The notes under the pieces are model-generated. The model was not told the origin of the DNA, made no database searches, and saw only the letters and a program-made list of their open reading frames with translations. A stretch of DNA of 64,000 nt from an uncultured Piscinibacter sp. (GTDB taxonomy: Bacteria > Pseudomonadota > Gammaproteobacteria > Burkholderiales > Burkholderiaceae_C), in NCBI RefSeq assembly GCF_937952055.1, contig NZ_CALFYO010000021.1:806001-870000 (forward strand), in the 5' to 3' direction. Below, one piece after another: positions 8,314-17,266 of the stretch. The position numbers and the translations under genes were made by a program. The stretch's first letter is position 1; each line of letters opens with the position of its first letter.

Positions 8314-10563
8314 CTAGAACGGCCTTCCCAGATAGAAGTAGAACGCGCTGTTTCCATCCTCCGTGTGCCCGTATCCGAGGTATGCGGGCCCGATCGGGCT
8401 GTCAGCAGCGATGAAGACGCCGACGGACTTGAGCCATCCCTCCGGGTTGCCCGGCACCAGCGGCTGACCAACCTCGCCGGCTTCCAGCGAGACACCTCCG
8501 TAGGCACCCTCCAGCAGAGTGCCGCGCAGTATGCGGCGGTAATACATGAGCCGCCCGTAGCGCAGGCTCTGCCCAATCAGCTGACCGGTTGAATAACCGG
8601 ACAGTTGCAGGAAGCCGCCCCACTGAAACTGGTCGTACACGGGCAAAGGGCTGGAACCCAACCTGCCGCCGGCTCTCATGCCGACGTTGAACGTGTGTTC
8701 GCCGATGGAATAGGCGGCACCGGCGTTGACGTCCCATTTGGTATAGGGTTGGTCTGCTCCGAGACCGCTGTCCGCGGCGAACAATTTGAGCCCGCCGCCC
8801 CAGCCTGAGCGTGGGAAGTCTGCGCTGTCGAGCTGGTCGAGCACCAGGCGCGTCCTGTACGCCCATTGGCTGACTCTCGAAGTTGCCGGCGCCAACTCGG
8901 TCGACCCGGTGTCGAGCCGCGGTCTGAGCGACTCGCGCACCACGCCGAAACGGAGTTCGCCGTACCTCTGGAGATTCACGCCGACATCCAGGCCCGCCAG
9001 AGACGAGGTGGTCTTGTACCTCGCGATCCGCTCATCGCCTTGGTAGAGGCTGGTGGAACGCCGCTCGAACGCCAGCTGCGGTGCAACGAAGAATGCGCCG
9101 CCGGGACTGAGCGGCTGGTAGAACTCGCTCGTCAAGCTGCTTGTCTGCCCGACCTGCCAGTCCGTTCGCCACTCCGCACCCAGCGAGTTGAGCCAGGTCC
9201 TTCGATAACTGCCGAGCAGGTTGAAGTAGGCATCGCCGCCCAGATCGCTCGACAGCCCCAGGCCAAAGCGCACGAAGTCCGGCCCCCAGGACTTCTCGAC
9301 CGCGTCCACCGCGAGCACCCGCCGGCTCCTCTCTTCCAGGATGCGGTAGTTCACGTGCTCGAAGTCCCCGGTGCCATACAGGCGGCGCATGTCGCCATCG
9401 AGGGTGTCCTGGTCGATGGGTTGCCCGGTTCGCGTGCGCATGACCGCCATCGCGGTCTGCGCATTCACACGCTGGAGGTCGTCGAACCTGATTTCATCGA
9501 TCGGCCGCTGGTCGGTCGCCACATCGACCCGCTGTCGCTCGCGCCACGCAGCGTATTCGCCGACCGGCACCGCCAGGAGCGCGAGCCTCTCGGCCACCTT
9601 GTCCGCAGCCACCTCGCCCAGGGGCGCGATCTTCGGCAAGTGGTCGAAGTCGCCGGTCGAGTAATCGCCCAGTTCTGGCGTGATCAGGATGTCGGTGGGC
9701 CTCAGCGTGGCGAGCGCGGCCTGCACGTTCTGCTCGGTCAGGATGCTGAGCATCTGGCTGGCCACTCCCCCGATCCCGGTCAGCGCCTCGCGCTTGAGCA
9801 GAGGCGTGCCCACATTGACCGCGATGACAATGTCGGCACCCATCGCTCGCGCGGTCTCCACGGGCAGATTGCTGGTGAGCATGCCGTCCACCAATATCAT
9901 GTTGCCGAACTCGGCCGGCGCCACCACGCCGGGCACCGACATGCTGGCACGCATCACGTTGGCAAGCTCGCCTTCGCTGAAGATGACCGGCTTGCCAGTC
10001 ACCAGGTCGGTCGCGACGGCGCGGTACGGGATGGGCAACTCGTCGAACCGCTGGAAGCCGCGCGCCTTGGAAAGCCGGCGCAGAACAGTCTCCAGCTGCA
10101 CGCCGGTCACCAGGCCCTTGCCGAACTGGAGCTTGCCGGCGCTGACACCCACTTCGGGCCCCAGCAGGATGGTGTAGTCGTCAAGCTTGCGCCGCATGGA
10201 CTTCTCGCGGCGCGGGGGCTGTTCCTTGAACAGCAGTTCGGTGGAGATACCCTCCAGGATCGTCTCCATTTCGGCGACGCTCATGCCTGTCGCATAAGCG
10301 GCGCCGATCAGCGAACCCATGCTGGTGCCGGCGATGCAGTCGATGGGCACGCGGTGCTTCTCCAGCGCCTTGAGCACGCCGACATGGGCCGCACCTCGCG
10401 CGCCGCCGCCGGACAGCACCAGGCAGACTTTCGGACGCTTGGCGCTGCCCGCAGGTCCAGGCGCCTCGTCGGCACCGGCGGGGGCCACCAACGCAGAGAG
10501 CATCACGAAGAACGCCAGCCGCACGGCGGCCATCGCGTCGGTCCAGCGAGATCGCTTCTTCAT
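8314..10563 (-). CDS. PlpD-type patatin phospholipase with outer-membrane beta-barrel (type Vd autotransporter)
   Basis: The 749-residue protein has a signal peptide (residues 1-31) and a patatin domain at about 45-330. The domain carries the oxyanion motif SGGGARG (51-57), catalytic S81 in GTSMG, and catalytic D226 in DGML. A short POTRA-like linker (about 350-420) leads to a C-terminal barrel of alternating strands ending in a terminal phenylalanine (YFYLGRPF). This is the architecture of PlpD of Pseudomonas, a secreted lipase. The ribosome site (GAGGACGAGGA) directly precedes the ATG. It is the last gene of a four-gene minus-strand run from 14018. Substrate is unknown. Confidence 0.92.
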   Translation of the reverse strand: MKKRSRWTDAMAAVRLAFFVMLSALVAPAGADEAPGPAGSAKRPKVCLVLSGGGARGAAHVGVLKALEKHRVPIDCIAGTSMGSLIGAAYATGMSVAEMETILEGISTELLFKEQPPRREKSMRRKLDDYTILLGPEVGVSAGKLQFGKGLVTGVQLETVLRRLSKARGFQRFDELPIPYRAVATDLVTGKPVIFSEGELANVMRASMSVPGVVAPAEFGNMILVDGMLTSNLPVETARAMGADIVIAVNVGTPLLKREALTGIGGVASQMLSILTEQNVQAALATLRPTDILITPELGDYSTGDFDHLPKIAPLGEVAADKVAERLALLAVPVGEYAAWRERQRVDVATDQRPIDEIRFDDLQRVNAQTAMAVMRTRTGQPIDQDTLDGDMRRLYGTGDFEHVNYRILEERSRRVLAVDAVEKSWGPDFVRFGLGLSSDLGGDAYFNLLGSYRRTWLNSLGAEWRTDWQVGQTSSLTSEFYQPLSPGGAFFVAPQLAFERRSTSLYQGDERIARYKTTSSLAGLDVGVNLQRYGELRFGVVRESLRPRLDTGSTELAPATSRVSQWAYRTRLVLDQLDSADFPRSGWGGGLKLFAADSGLGADQPYTKWDVNAGAAYSIGEHTFNVGMRAGGRLGSSPLPVYDQFQWGGFLQLSGYSTGQLIGQSLRYGRLMYYRRILRGTLLEGAYGGVSLEAGEVGQPLVPGNPEGWLKSVGVFIAADSPIGPAYLGYGHTEDGNSAFYFYLGRPF

Positions 10564-10676
10564 TCCTCGTCCTCCCTCGAAGACACGGCCGCTTTGCGCC
10601 CCCCGCGTCGCGCCTCATCGCACCCGACGGTGCATCGATCTGGCGCGCCGCCGGGGGCACCGGCATCCGCGCAGCC

Positions 10677-11678
10677 TCAGGGCAACCGGATGCGCCTTGA
10701 AAAATCCCGCGCCGCATCGGCAGCCCGCGCCCGGGCATTGACGTGCGCCCGGCGCTGGAGTTCGGCGAAGGGCAGGCCACCGGTATCCAGCCGCCCCTGT
10801 TCGTACAGGTACTCCGGAACATAGCCGCTCGCCAGGATCTTCCAGCTGAAGGGCAGGTGCTGCGGGTTGATCCGACTGTGGAACCAGATGTTGGTCGTGC
10901 AGTTGGTGGTCAGCGTGTTGTAGAACTCGGGGACCGCCCTGAGCGCGTTGATCTTCGCCATGTACTCCAGGAAGAGCTTCTGGCCGTTCTCCAGTGCTCC
11001 CTGCAGCCGGTACACGTAGACATCCTCGGGCGGGTCGTGCCGGTAATTGGTTCGCAGCCTGATGACGTCGCGCTCGTCGGCCACCACGTAGTAGAGCTCG
11101 TACTGCCGGAAGAATCCTCGGCTCGTGGAATAGCCCTCCCCCTTTTCCTTGCGGGCCTCGATCGAAATGGCGAGGTGGTCATCGCCGGCAAAGGCAAAGC
11201 TCAGGAATACGTGCGCGACGGCCGGTCCCATCCAGTAGACAGCCACCACATCGACACCCTCCAGCCGGCGCAGGTCGAAGCGTTTGTCGTAGTAGGCCGG
11301 GGCGTAGTCGGTTTCGCTGCGATAGTCGAAGTTGCGGATGTTGTGCACCGTGACCATGTCGCCTTCGATCGTGGCATGCGACAGCACCGCCACGTCGGCC
11401 TGCCAGTCGCGGTCGTTGGACGGCGCGATGCCGCGCCACCAGGCGACGAGCAGCGCGAACAGCACGAGGTAGGCGGCGATCACGCGCCAGCGCCAGCGCC
11501 GGAAACACAGCGCGAGCAGCGCGGCGAGCGAAGCCAGCGCAAAGGCGGCGGCCAGGACGTTGCGCAAGGCATCGTCCGGGGGCCCCGAATACGCGAGCGC
11601 GAGCATGCCCCAGCCTCCGGCGGCCGCCGTCATCAGACCGAGCAGCGAGAGGCCCGCGAGGGTGACTGTCCGTCTCAT
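10677..11678 (-). CDS. DUF4105 (Lnb N-terminal-type) membrane-anchored protein
   Basis: The 333-residue protein has three N-terminal membrane helices (about 7-28, 38-58 and 66-84). A large extracytoplasmic DUF4105 domain follows, with conserved features such as VHNIRNFDYRSETDY, SFAFAGDDHLAISIEARKEK and a late NTLTTNCTTNIW. The asparagine-cysteine motif resembles the papain-like thiol site proposed for the Lnb family, which is family knowledge. It starts within the end of the upstream lipoprotein gene (4-bp overlap) and precedes the patatin gene by 113 bp. Confidence 0.85.
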   Translation of the reverse strand: MRRTVTLAGLSLLGLMTAAAGGWGMLALAYSGPPDDALRNVLAAAFALASLAALLALCFRRWRWRVIAAYLVLFALLVAWWRGIAPSNDRDWQADVAVLSHATIEGDMVTVHNIRNFDYRSETDYAPAYYDKRFDLRRLEGVDVVAVYWMGPAVAHVFLSFAFAGDDHLAISIEARKEKGEGYSTSRGFFRQYELYYVVADERDVIRLRTNYRHDPPEDVYVYRLQGALENGQKLFLEYMAKINALRAVPEFYNTLTTNCTTNIWFHSRINPQHLPFSWKILASGYVPEYLYEQGRLDTGGLPFAELQRRAHVNARARAADAARDFSRRIRLP

Positions 11679-12754
11679 CGCGAAGGTACCGTGACGACCG
11701 GCGCCGCCGCGCTGGGGCCGGTCTCGGCCAGCGAAAAGAGGATCAGCAGGAACGTGAAGATGCGCTTGCTCGCGACATCGGTGTCGTCGATCCAGTACCA
11801 GTGCCCCCGGTACGGCACCGCCGCATAGGCATCCGCGGGCGCCTCGCTCCCCGAACGGATGCGCGCGAGCCCGATCGACGAGGGGTCCGCAGCCTGACGG
11901 GGAAACGGCATCGCCCGTTCCTGCCCGGCTGGCGCGTCGGGCAGTTCGACGCCGCCACCGAGCCGCAGCATGAGTTCCAGCATGGAGCGGCTGATGATGG
12001 CCACCTCGCGACGGTGGCGCGGGACGAGCCCGTAGACGACCTCGAACTCGCCGACACCCGGCTCCAGTCCCAGCAGTTCCACCACCCGGTCCCGGTCCCG
12101 GGCGAGCCGGACGTCCGCGCTCCCACCCCGCAACACGATCACGACGCCGCCGGCGTTCTTGCCGGCGTCGACCCGGATTCCCAGAGCCCCGGCCCGCTGC
12201 ATGCGTGACAAGGCCTGCACCAGTTCGCCGAAGTCGGCTTGCTCGACTTCGCCCGGAGCGTTGCCGCGCAGTCCGTTGGCCGCGCTCACCACGGTCTGCA
12301 TCACCAGTTCCACTGGCCAGCCGCCCTGCAGCAGCTGCACCAGGGCCGCCGGCGGGATGGGTCGGAGCAGGGACTGCGTGAAGCGCGCGCCCGTCAGCGG
12401 CTGATAGGTGACCGTCGGCGTGTTCGACCAGGTGCCTTCAACGCCCAGTCCGAGCATGGCGGGATCGGTGTGGCTGAAGGCCTCGACGCTGGCGTTCGCC
12501 TTCCCCCCCACCGAATAGCTGTTGATGATCGAAGCGACTTCCAGAAAGACCGGCGCATCGGCGTGGCGCAGCCGAACCACGTTGAGAAGCGTCTGGCGCT
12601 TCCAGGATTCCGCGATCACCCACCCGAAGTCGATGCGGTCGGCGGTGATCCGGGCGGGAGCGACGCTCATGCACCCAGCCAGGGCCAGCTGGGCGACCGC
12701 CGCGGTGATGCCGCAAAGGCACCGGCAAATCCCCCGAACGTCGGTGCGAATCAT
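11675..12754 (-). CDS. Outer-envelope lipoprotein of unknown function
   Basis: The 359-residue product carries a lipoprotein signal: basic start, hydrophobic run, and lipobox LALAGC with the lipidated cysteine at about residue 28. The body contains no family I can name; the middle resembles predicted secreted proteins often found beside DUF4105 genes. A hydrophobic segment near the C-terminus (IFTFLLILFSLAE) is unusual for a soluble lipoprotein. The ATG at 12754, with GAGGA upstream, is chosen over an earlier in-frame start because it gives the clean signal. It is coupled to the DUF4105 gene. Confidence 0.75.
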   Translation of the reverse strand: MIRTDVRGICRCLCGITAAVAQLALAGCMSVAPARITADRIDFGWVIAESWKRQTLLNVVRLRHADAPVFLEVASIINSYSVGGKANASVEAFSHTDPAMLGLGVEGTWSNTPTVTYQPLTGARFTQSLLRPIPPAALVQLLQGGWPVELVMQTVVSAANGLRGNAPGEVEQADFGELVQALSRMQRAGALGIRVDAGKNAGGVVIVLRGGSADVRLARDRDRVVELLGLEPGVGEFEVVYGLVPRHRREVAIISRSMLELMLRLGGGVELPDAPAGQERAMPFPRQAADPSSIGLARIRSGSEAPADAYAAVPYRGHWYWIDDTDVASKRIFTFLLILFSLAETGPSAAAPVVTVPSR

Positions 12755-12854
12755 GGCGCAGTCCTCACGGGTGTGTCCCGCCTGCAGTCCGGTTGCGGCA
12801 CGCAAATTCCCATGCCGGCCTCGGCGCCTGTCGCTGACCGGGTGCCGCACGGCT

Positions 12855-14018
12855 TCATAGGCCGAACAGTCTCAGGAACAGTTTCTCGGCCAGCGTCTGG
12901 ACGGGAAACTTGAACAGCAGCAGCGGGACCATCGGCAGCAGCGCCGCCGATGCGATGTGCACCAGCATTCCGAAGCTGACGATGACCAGCCGCACATCGC
13001 GAACGATGCCGACGCTGCTGCTCAGGTCAGCCATCGACCGCAGGTCCGGCGTGCCGAGCAGTGACGCATCCCGGGCGCCGTCTTCCCTCAGCCATTTCCT
13101 GTCGAACTCGTTCACGTAACGCGCCGCGAGAATCGAATAGTCTGCCAAGCCTTTCACCCGGCATGCCCACAGCCTGGGGGCGAAAATGCACAGAGGGCCG
13201 AGAAACAGCGCGGCGAACAAGACGAGCATCAGGCCGAGCGCCGGGTATGTCGCTTCCAGGGCGAGCGTGCCCGCGGCAAGTTCCTCCGCGAACGACGCGG
13301 CCTGCACCGCCGAGAGCGCCAGGACCAGCGCACAGAATTCGTTGTGCACCACTTCCAGGTATCCGAGTCCGCCGGCGCGGTCGGGGTGAGTCGGCACCAG
13401 GTGGAGTTCGAGCCTGGACAGGCGCCAAAGGAAGTGAGACCAGATCGCGAGCCGCCAGAGCCAGCGAAGAAGCAGAAAGCGAAACAGCGTCATGCAGACG
13501 ATCCAATACCAGGCACCGGTCAGGCTCGTGTCGCCCCCAGCTGTTCTCGCGTCGAAGTTGGCGGTCACCCCAAACAGATGCAACTGCGGTCCGATCAGCA
13601 GCGACAGCACAGCGGCCAACAAGAGGATCGACTCCGGCCACGCGGAATTCCTGTACCGGGTCGCGCGCGCAGTTTCGGAATTCAGGGCCTGCAATGCGGT
13701 ATCCGGCACGACACGCGAGCGCACCAGCATGCCCACGAACATCGCCATGCGAGGATCCACAAGCGCCTCGCACATGAAAAGCAGCGGGATGGCCAGCAAC
13801 AGCCGCACGTGCGTCCCGATCATGGGGAGGGAGAAGAGCTGGTTCCCGACGCCCTCGATCAGGGCCAGCGCCACCAGCACCACCCAGGTCGAAACACCGA
13901 GCGCCAGTCCGAGGGGGACCGTGTTCGTTCCGCCGTGGACCAGTCCCAATCGGTCGCCAACTCGGTGCAGCGGTCCGCCGAACAGCGAGAAGTCCTCAAG
14001 TTTCCCGCTTTCGGTCAT
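12855..14018 (-). CDS. Polytopic membrane protein of unknown function
   Basis: The 387-residue protein has about seven to eight hydrophobic helices, for example at 39-60, 68-84, 127-148, 170-190, 230-250, 262-285 and 350-375. The amphipathic loops are rich in arginine. A motif HPDRAGGLGYLEVV lies between helices, which is seen in other uncharacterised membrane proteins. No enzymatic signature was found. It is the first gene of the four-gene operon that ends with the PlpD-like gene, so a role in the cell envelope is plausible but unproven. A perfect inverted repeat (14061-14104) lies just upstream. Confidence 0.75.
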   Translation of the reverse strand: MTESGKLEDFSLFGGPLHRVGDRLGLVHGGTNTVPLGLALGVSTWVVLVALALIEGVGNQLFSLPMIGTHVRLLLAIPLLFMCEALVDPRMAMFVGMLVRSRVVPDTALQALNSETARATRYRNSAWPESILLLAAVLSLLIGPQLHLFGVTANFDARTAGGDTSLTGAWYWIVCMTLFRFLLLRWLWRLAIWSHFLWRLSRLELHLVPTHPDRAGGLGYLEVVHNEFCALVLALSAVQAASFAEELAAGTLALEATYPALGLMLVLFAALFLGPLCIFAPRLWACRVKGLADYSILAARYVNEFDRKWLREDGARDASLLGTPDLRSMADLSSSVGIVRDVRLVIVSFGMLVHIASAALLPMVPLLLFKFPVQTLAEKLFLRLFGL

Positions 14019-14060
14019 GTCTCACGCCTTCGGTACGGCACCGTATCAACAATGACTGTG

Positions 14061-14104
14061 GCGCACCGATCGGGGCAATCACCCGGCAAGAATCATCGGT
14101 GCGC
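14061..14104. repeat. Perfect 10-bp inverted repeat upstream of the patatin operon
   Basis: GCGCACCGAT (14061-14070) and ATCGGTGCGC (14095-14104) form a perfect inverted repeat with a 24-bp centre. It ends 43 bp before the ATG of the first operon gene at 14018, a position suited to an operator or a leader hairpin. It is unrelated in sequence to the 18-bp island palindrome. There is no T-run, so it is unlikely to be a terminator. Confidence 0.5.
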
Positions 14105-14486
14105 CGGGGGAGATCGAGCCGCTTCGGAATCGCCGGCGTGGCGGTTGTGATGACATCGATCAGCCACGGAAGAACCGGCGTCGGCATGTGGCTTGGGCCG
14201 CGTCGACCACCCGCGCACCCTTGCCCCCGGCAGTGGGGAGCAAGGCGTCCTTGGCTGCGCCATGGATACCGTGACCCACCCGGCAGTGCAGGTTCCTCGC
14301 ATTTCGGACCTTCCTCATGCCCTGCATCGCTCTCGAGGGTGCACGCCGATGATCTGGGGACCTGCATATCCATGTTCGTCGGCACCACTGCGACTCCCGG
14401 GCCGTTCGCACGGTTTTCCGCGCGCATCGCTCAAGTGATCCCCTCTTACGTCCACCTCACCCCATGACCCTTGACCCTTGCCGTAT
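14105..14486. other. Intergenic stretch upstream of the patatin operon
   Basis: About 380 bp lie between the inverted repeat and the end of the DUF1254 gene. No gene or structured element is recognised. Frames open on both strands give arginine-rich products without family features. The stretch probably holds the operon promoter, but no convincing -35/-10 pair was seen. Confidence 0.4.
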
Positions 14487-15827
14487 CTACTTCGCCCGCA
14501 TCACCGCCGGTGGCGCCCAGCGACCGTCAAGCACCTGCGCTTTGGGCCCGTACAGGCGCATGGTCACACCGAGCGCGCCCTTGGCGGGAGCCGGCAGCCA
14601 GTTGGACTCGTTGTCCGCGCCGGGCGATTCGTGCTGCATGAAGATGTCCAGCGATCCATCGGGGTTGAAATTCAGCCCGTCGCGATCGCCGATGGCAAAG
14701 CGCTCAAGCTTGTTGGCGGCCATGAAGCCTTCGGCGTCGTACATGGTGACCGACCAGAAGGCTCCCACCGGCGGCAGCCCTTCCTTGTCGAAGTGCAGCA
14801 CGTACTTGTTGGCGCCATCCAGGGGTTGCCCTTCGGCATCGGCCAGGCACATCGGGTAGATCGCGTCCTCCGGCTGATTCGCTCCCAGCCCGACCATGGC
14901 GATGACGGCGCGCTTGAGATAGGCGTTGCCGTAGACCCCGATTGTGTCGGTCATCATCGTCCAGCCGTTGGTGACCCGCGCCAGCGTGTTCACTCCCGCT
15001 TGCATCAGCTTGAGGCCGTCGACAACGGCGCGCTCCAGGCCTGCCCTGACATCGGCAGGGGCCTTGTCGAATTCGAAGCTCTCTCCGGGTTCGATGCCGA
15101 TGCGCCGCATGCGTGCGACGATCGACCAGTCGGTGACATGCGGCGCGTGCAGTTTCATCAACTCCGCGCCGTAGCTGTAGAACCTGGCAGCTGGCATGGT
15201 GTTCACCTGGACCAGCGGCGGGGTCTTCATGTCCACGCCGGGGTCGACGACGGTCTTCGTTGGCACGGCCGGCTTGCCCCACTGCGACAACGGCGTGGCC
15301 ACAAAACCGTCCTGCACCTTGTGCACCGCGGCGTAGTCCTTTGTGCCGTTGGTTTGCGTGCGGCCGATGATCCACACGTAGGGCGTGGGTGACTCGATGC
15401 GGCCGACGCCTTGCGGGAGGGTGCCCTGCCATCTTTGCGGCACGACCGCGAAGTGTGCCGCCTGCGTGCCGCTGGTTCGCGACCCGGGCACGGCGAAGAC
15501 GTCGGTCCACATGTCGATCATCGGCAGCAGGTAGTAGCGCCCGCCCGTGTCCGGCACCGAAACGACGACAGGCTCGTTCGTCAGGTCGAGCCAGACGCTC
15601 GAATAGAGCGTATCGAAGTTCGGCCGCACCACCTCGCGAAAATCGGCCGGCGGGAAGGCCCGCATGTGGGCGAACGTGTTGGCCGGCCCCGCTCCGGGCT
15701 TCGTGCCCGGCTCGTAATTGGTCGTGATGCGCCGGGTGATGTCCATGAGAATCAGCGGGTAGAGGTAGTGATAGACCTCGATGCCGATCTCGTAGGCTTG
15801 GTCTTGCATGTTCAATTGATTTGCCAT
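14487..15827 (-). CDS. DUF1254/DUF1214 domain protein (first of two)
   Basis: The 446-residue product has the DUF1254 domain at the N-terminus (YEIGIEVYHYLYPLILMDITR, then RPNFDTLYSSVWLDL and YYLLPMIDMWTDVF). The DUF1214 domain is at the C-terminus (VGAFWSVTMYDAEGFM, NWLPAP, MRLYGPK). No signal peptide is evident. Such proteins are widespread, often described as envelope or uptake-related, and have no proven activity. It shares the domain plan of the protein at 15929-17251 but is divergent, so the pair is not a recent duplicate. It follows that gene by 101 bp on the same strand. GGAG precedes the ATG. Confidence 0.9.
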   Translation of the reverse strand: MANQLNMQDQAYEIGIEVYHYLYPLILMDITRRITTNYEPGTKPGAGPANTFAHMRAFPPADFREVVRPNFDTLYSSVWLDLTNEPVVVSVPDTGGRYYLLPMIDMWTDVFAVPGSRTSGTQAAHFAVVPQRWQGTLPQGVGRIESPTPYVWIIGRTQTNGTKDYAAVHKVQDGFVATPLSQWGKPAVPTKTVVDPGVDMKTPPLVQVNTMPAARFYSYGAELMKLHAPHVTDWSIVARMRRIGIEPGESFEFDKAPADVRAGLERAVVDGLKLMQAGVNTLARVTNGWTMMTDTIGVYGNAYLKRAVIAMVGLGANQPEDAIYPMCLADAEGQPLDGANKYVLHFDKEGLPPVGAFWSVTMYDAEGFMAANKLERFAIGDRDGLNFNPDGSLDIFMQHESPGADNESNWLPAPAKGALGVTMRLYGPKAQVLDGRWAPPAVMRAK

Positions 15828-15928
15828 GTCTGCTTCTCCACCGCGTACGCGGCAAGTTCGATGTCTTCGCCGATCGACCGTCGCTGCTTCACGCGTTCCG
15901 CGCTCCAGCCAGGATCGGGCCCGGAGAT

Positions 15929-17251
15929 CTATCCGACGATCCTCTCTGCCTTGGGCGGCGACCAGGTCTTGAATTTCTCGAGATCCGGGCTGTACAGACG
16001 CAGGATCACGTCGATGCCGTAGTCGCCGCGATTCAACGGCAGCCAGTTCTCCTCCGGGACGCCTTCCGGCTTCCGCTCGGCAATGTGGATGGCGATGCCG
16101 CCGTCGGCGTCCAGTTTCATGCCGCCGTTCTCGCCGACGCTGTACTTCTTGCGCTCGTTCGGAATGAAGAAGCCGTTCTTCGTGTCGTACAACGTGAACG
16201 ACCAGAAGGACCTGGCGGGGGGCAGGTCGCCCGCCGCCATGCGGATGACATAGTCGTGGCTGGCATTCATCGGCTTGCCGTCCGTCGTCGCGACGGCCGG
16301 GTAGACGGCTTCCTGCGCCGGTTGGCCGATCGGCCCGATCACGGACTGGAACAAAAGGTGTTCCAGGCTCATCTCGCCTTTCGGCTGGAACAGCTTGTTC
16401 ACGTAGTCGGCGAACTTCGGGTTCCCGACCTTGGCCATTTCGCCCTTCCAGACACGCTCGGCAATTTCCCGGAAGTGCTTGCCGTCGATCTGCGCGACTG
16501 TGCTCGGGTCATAGGCCTTGCCGGGCACCACGCCCAAAGGCGCGTAGGCCGCGAGCAGCGGCTGGTCGATGTCGTTGTTCGGATCGAAGGTCGTATGGTT
16601 GAGGACGAACTGCATGACTTCCAGCAGGTTCGTCTCGAACACATCGAAGTCGGTCTTGCCAACCGGCGGGAACGTGATGTCGCCGATCGGCTTAGCCTTC
16701 CCACCGTGAAGCTCCGACAGAGTCGCCAGCTGGACCGCCTTCATCTGCCCCAGGATGCGCTCGAATCGCTCCGTATCGCTGGCATGCGGCATGACCCGGA
16801 ACACCGCCGACACGAAATCGCCGCTGGCCTCGAAGTAGCGGTCGACACCCTGGACCTTCTCGCCCTTCTCGTAACCTTGGGTGCGCGAGGTGTAGACCAG
16901 CATCTTTTCCGGCCTGCCGAAGTTGCCCAAGCGGGTCGACAGCGGAATGTTCACGTAGTGATCGTAGGCCGTGATCATCAGCGACACGTACTTCGAGTCG
17001 ATCGCCGGGATGTCCAGAATGACGGGATCCTTGCGCAGGTCCAGCATGCAGCCGATGTAGAGGGAGTCGTTGTTGGGTCGCGCGATGTCCCGCATCGTGT
17101 GATCCTTGAGGCGCGTGTCCGCCGCCACGGTGTTCCAGCCGCCCTGCTTCAGCGCGAACTTGTTGTTCACGTTGTACATGGCCACGTACTGGTACGAACG
17201 CTTGACGAGGTTCTCGACGATCGAATCGTCCAGTGCTTGACGCGAGCCCAC
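15929..17251 (-). CDS. DUF1254/DUF1214 domain protein (second of two)
   Basis: The 440-residue product shows DUF1254 (RPNNDSLYIGCMLDLRKDPV, ISLMITAYDHYVNIPLS-like segment) and DUF1214 (PARSFWSFTLYDTKNGFF, NWLPLN, VILRLYSPDLEKF). It starts with GTG at 17251, preceded by the ribosome site GAGGAAGG. It lies 15 bp after the sulfatase stop, so the two are almost certainly co-transcribed. The link with a sulfatase suggests a shared substrate or a shared envelope condition, but no activity can be assigned from sequence. Confidence 0.9.
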   Translation of the reverse strand: MGSRQALDDSIVENLVKRSYQYVAMYNVNNKFALKQGGWNTVAADTRLKDHTMRDIARPNNDSLYIGCMLDLRKDPVILDIPAIDSKYVSLMITAYDHYVNIPLSTRLGNFGRPEKMLVYTSRTQGYEKGEKVQGVDRYFEASGDFVSAVFRVMPHASDTERFERILGQMKAVQLATLSELHGGKAKPIGDITFPPVGKTDFDVFETNLLEVMQFVLNHTTFDPNNDIDQPLLAAYAPLGVVPGKAYDPSTVAQIDGKHFREIAERVWKGEMAKVGNPKFADYVNKLFQPKGEMSLEHLLFQSVIGPIGQPAQEAVYPAVATTDGKPMNASHDYVIRMAAGDLPPARSFWSFTLYDTKNGFFIPNERKKYSVGENGGMKLDADGGIAIHIAERKPEGVPEENWLPLNRGDYGIDVILRLYSPDLEKFKTWSPPKAERIVG

Positions 17252-17266
17252 GGTGCCTTCCTCGAA

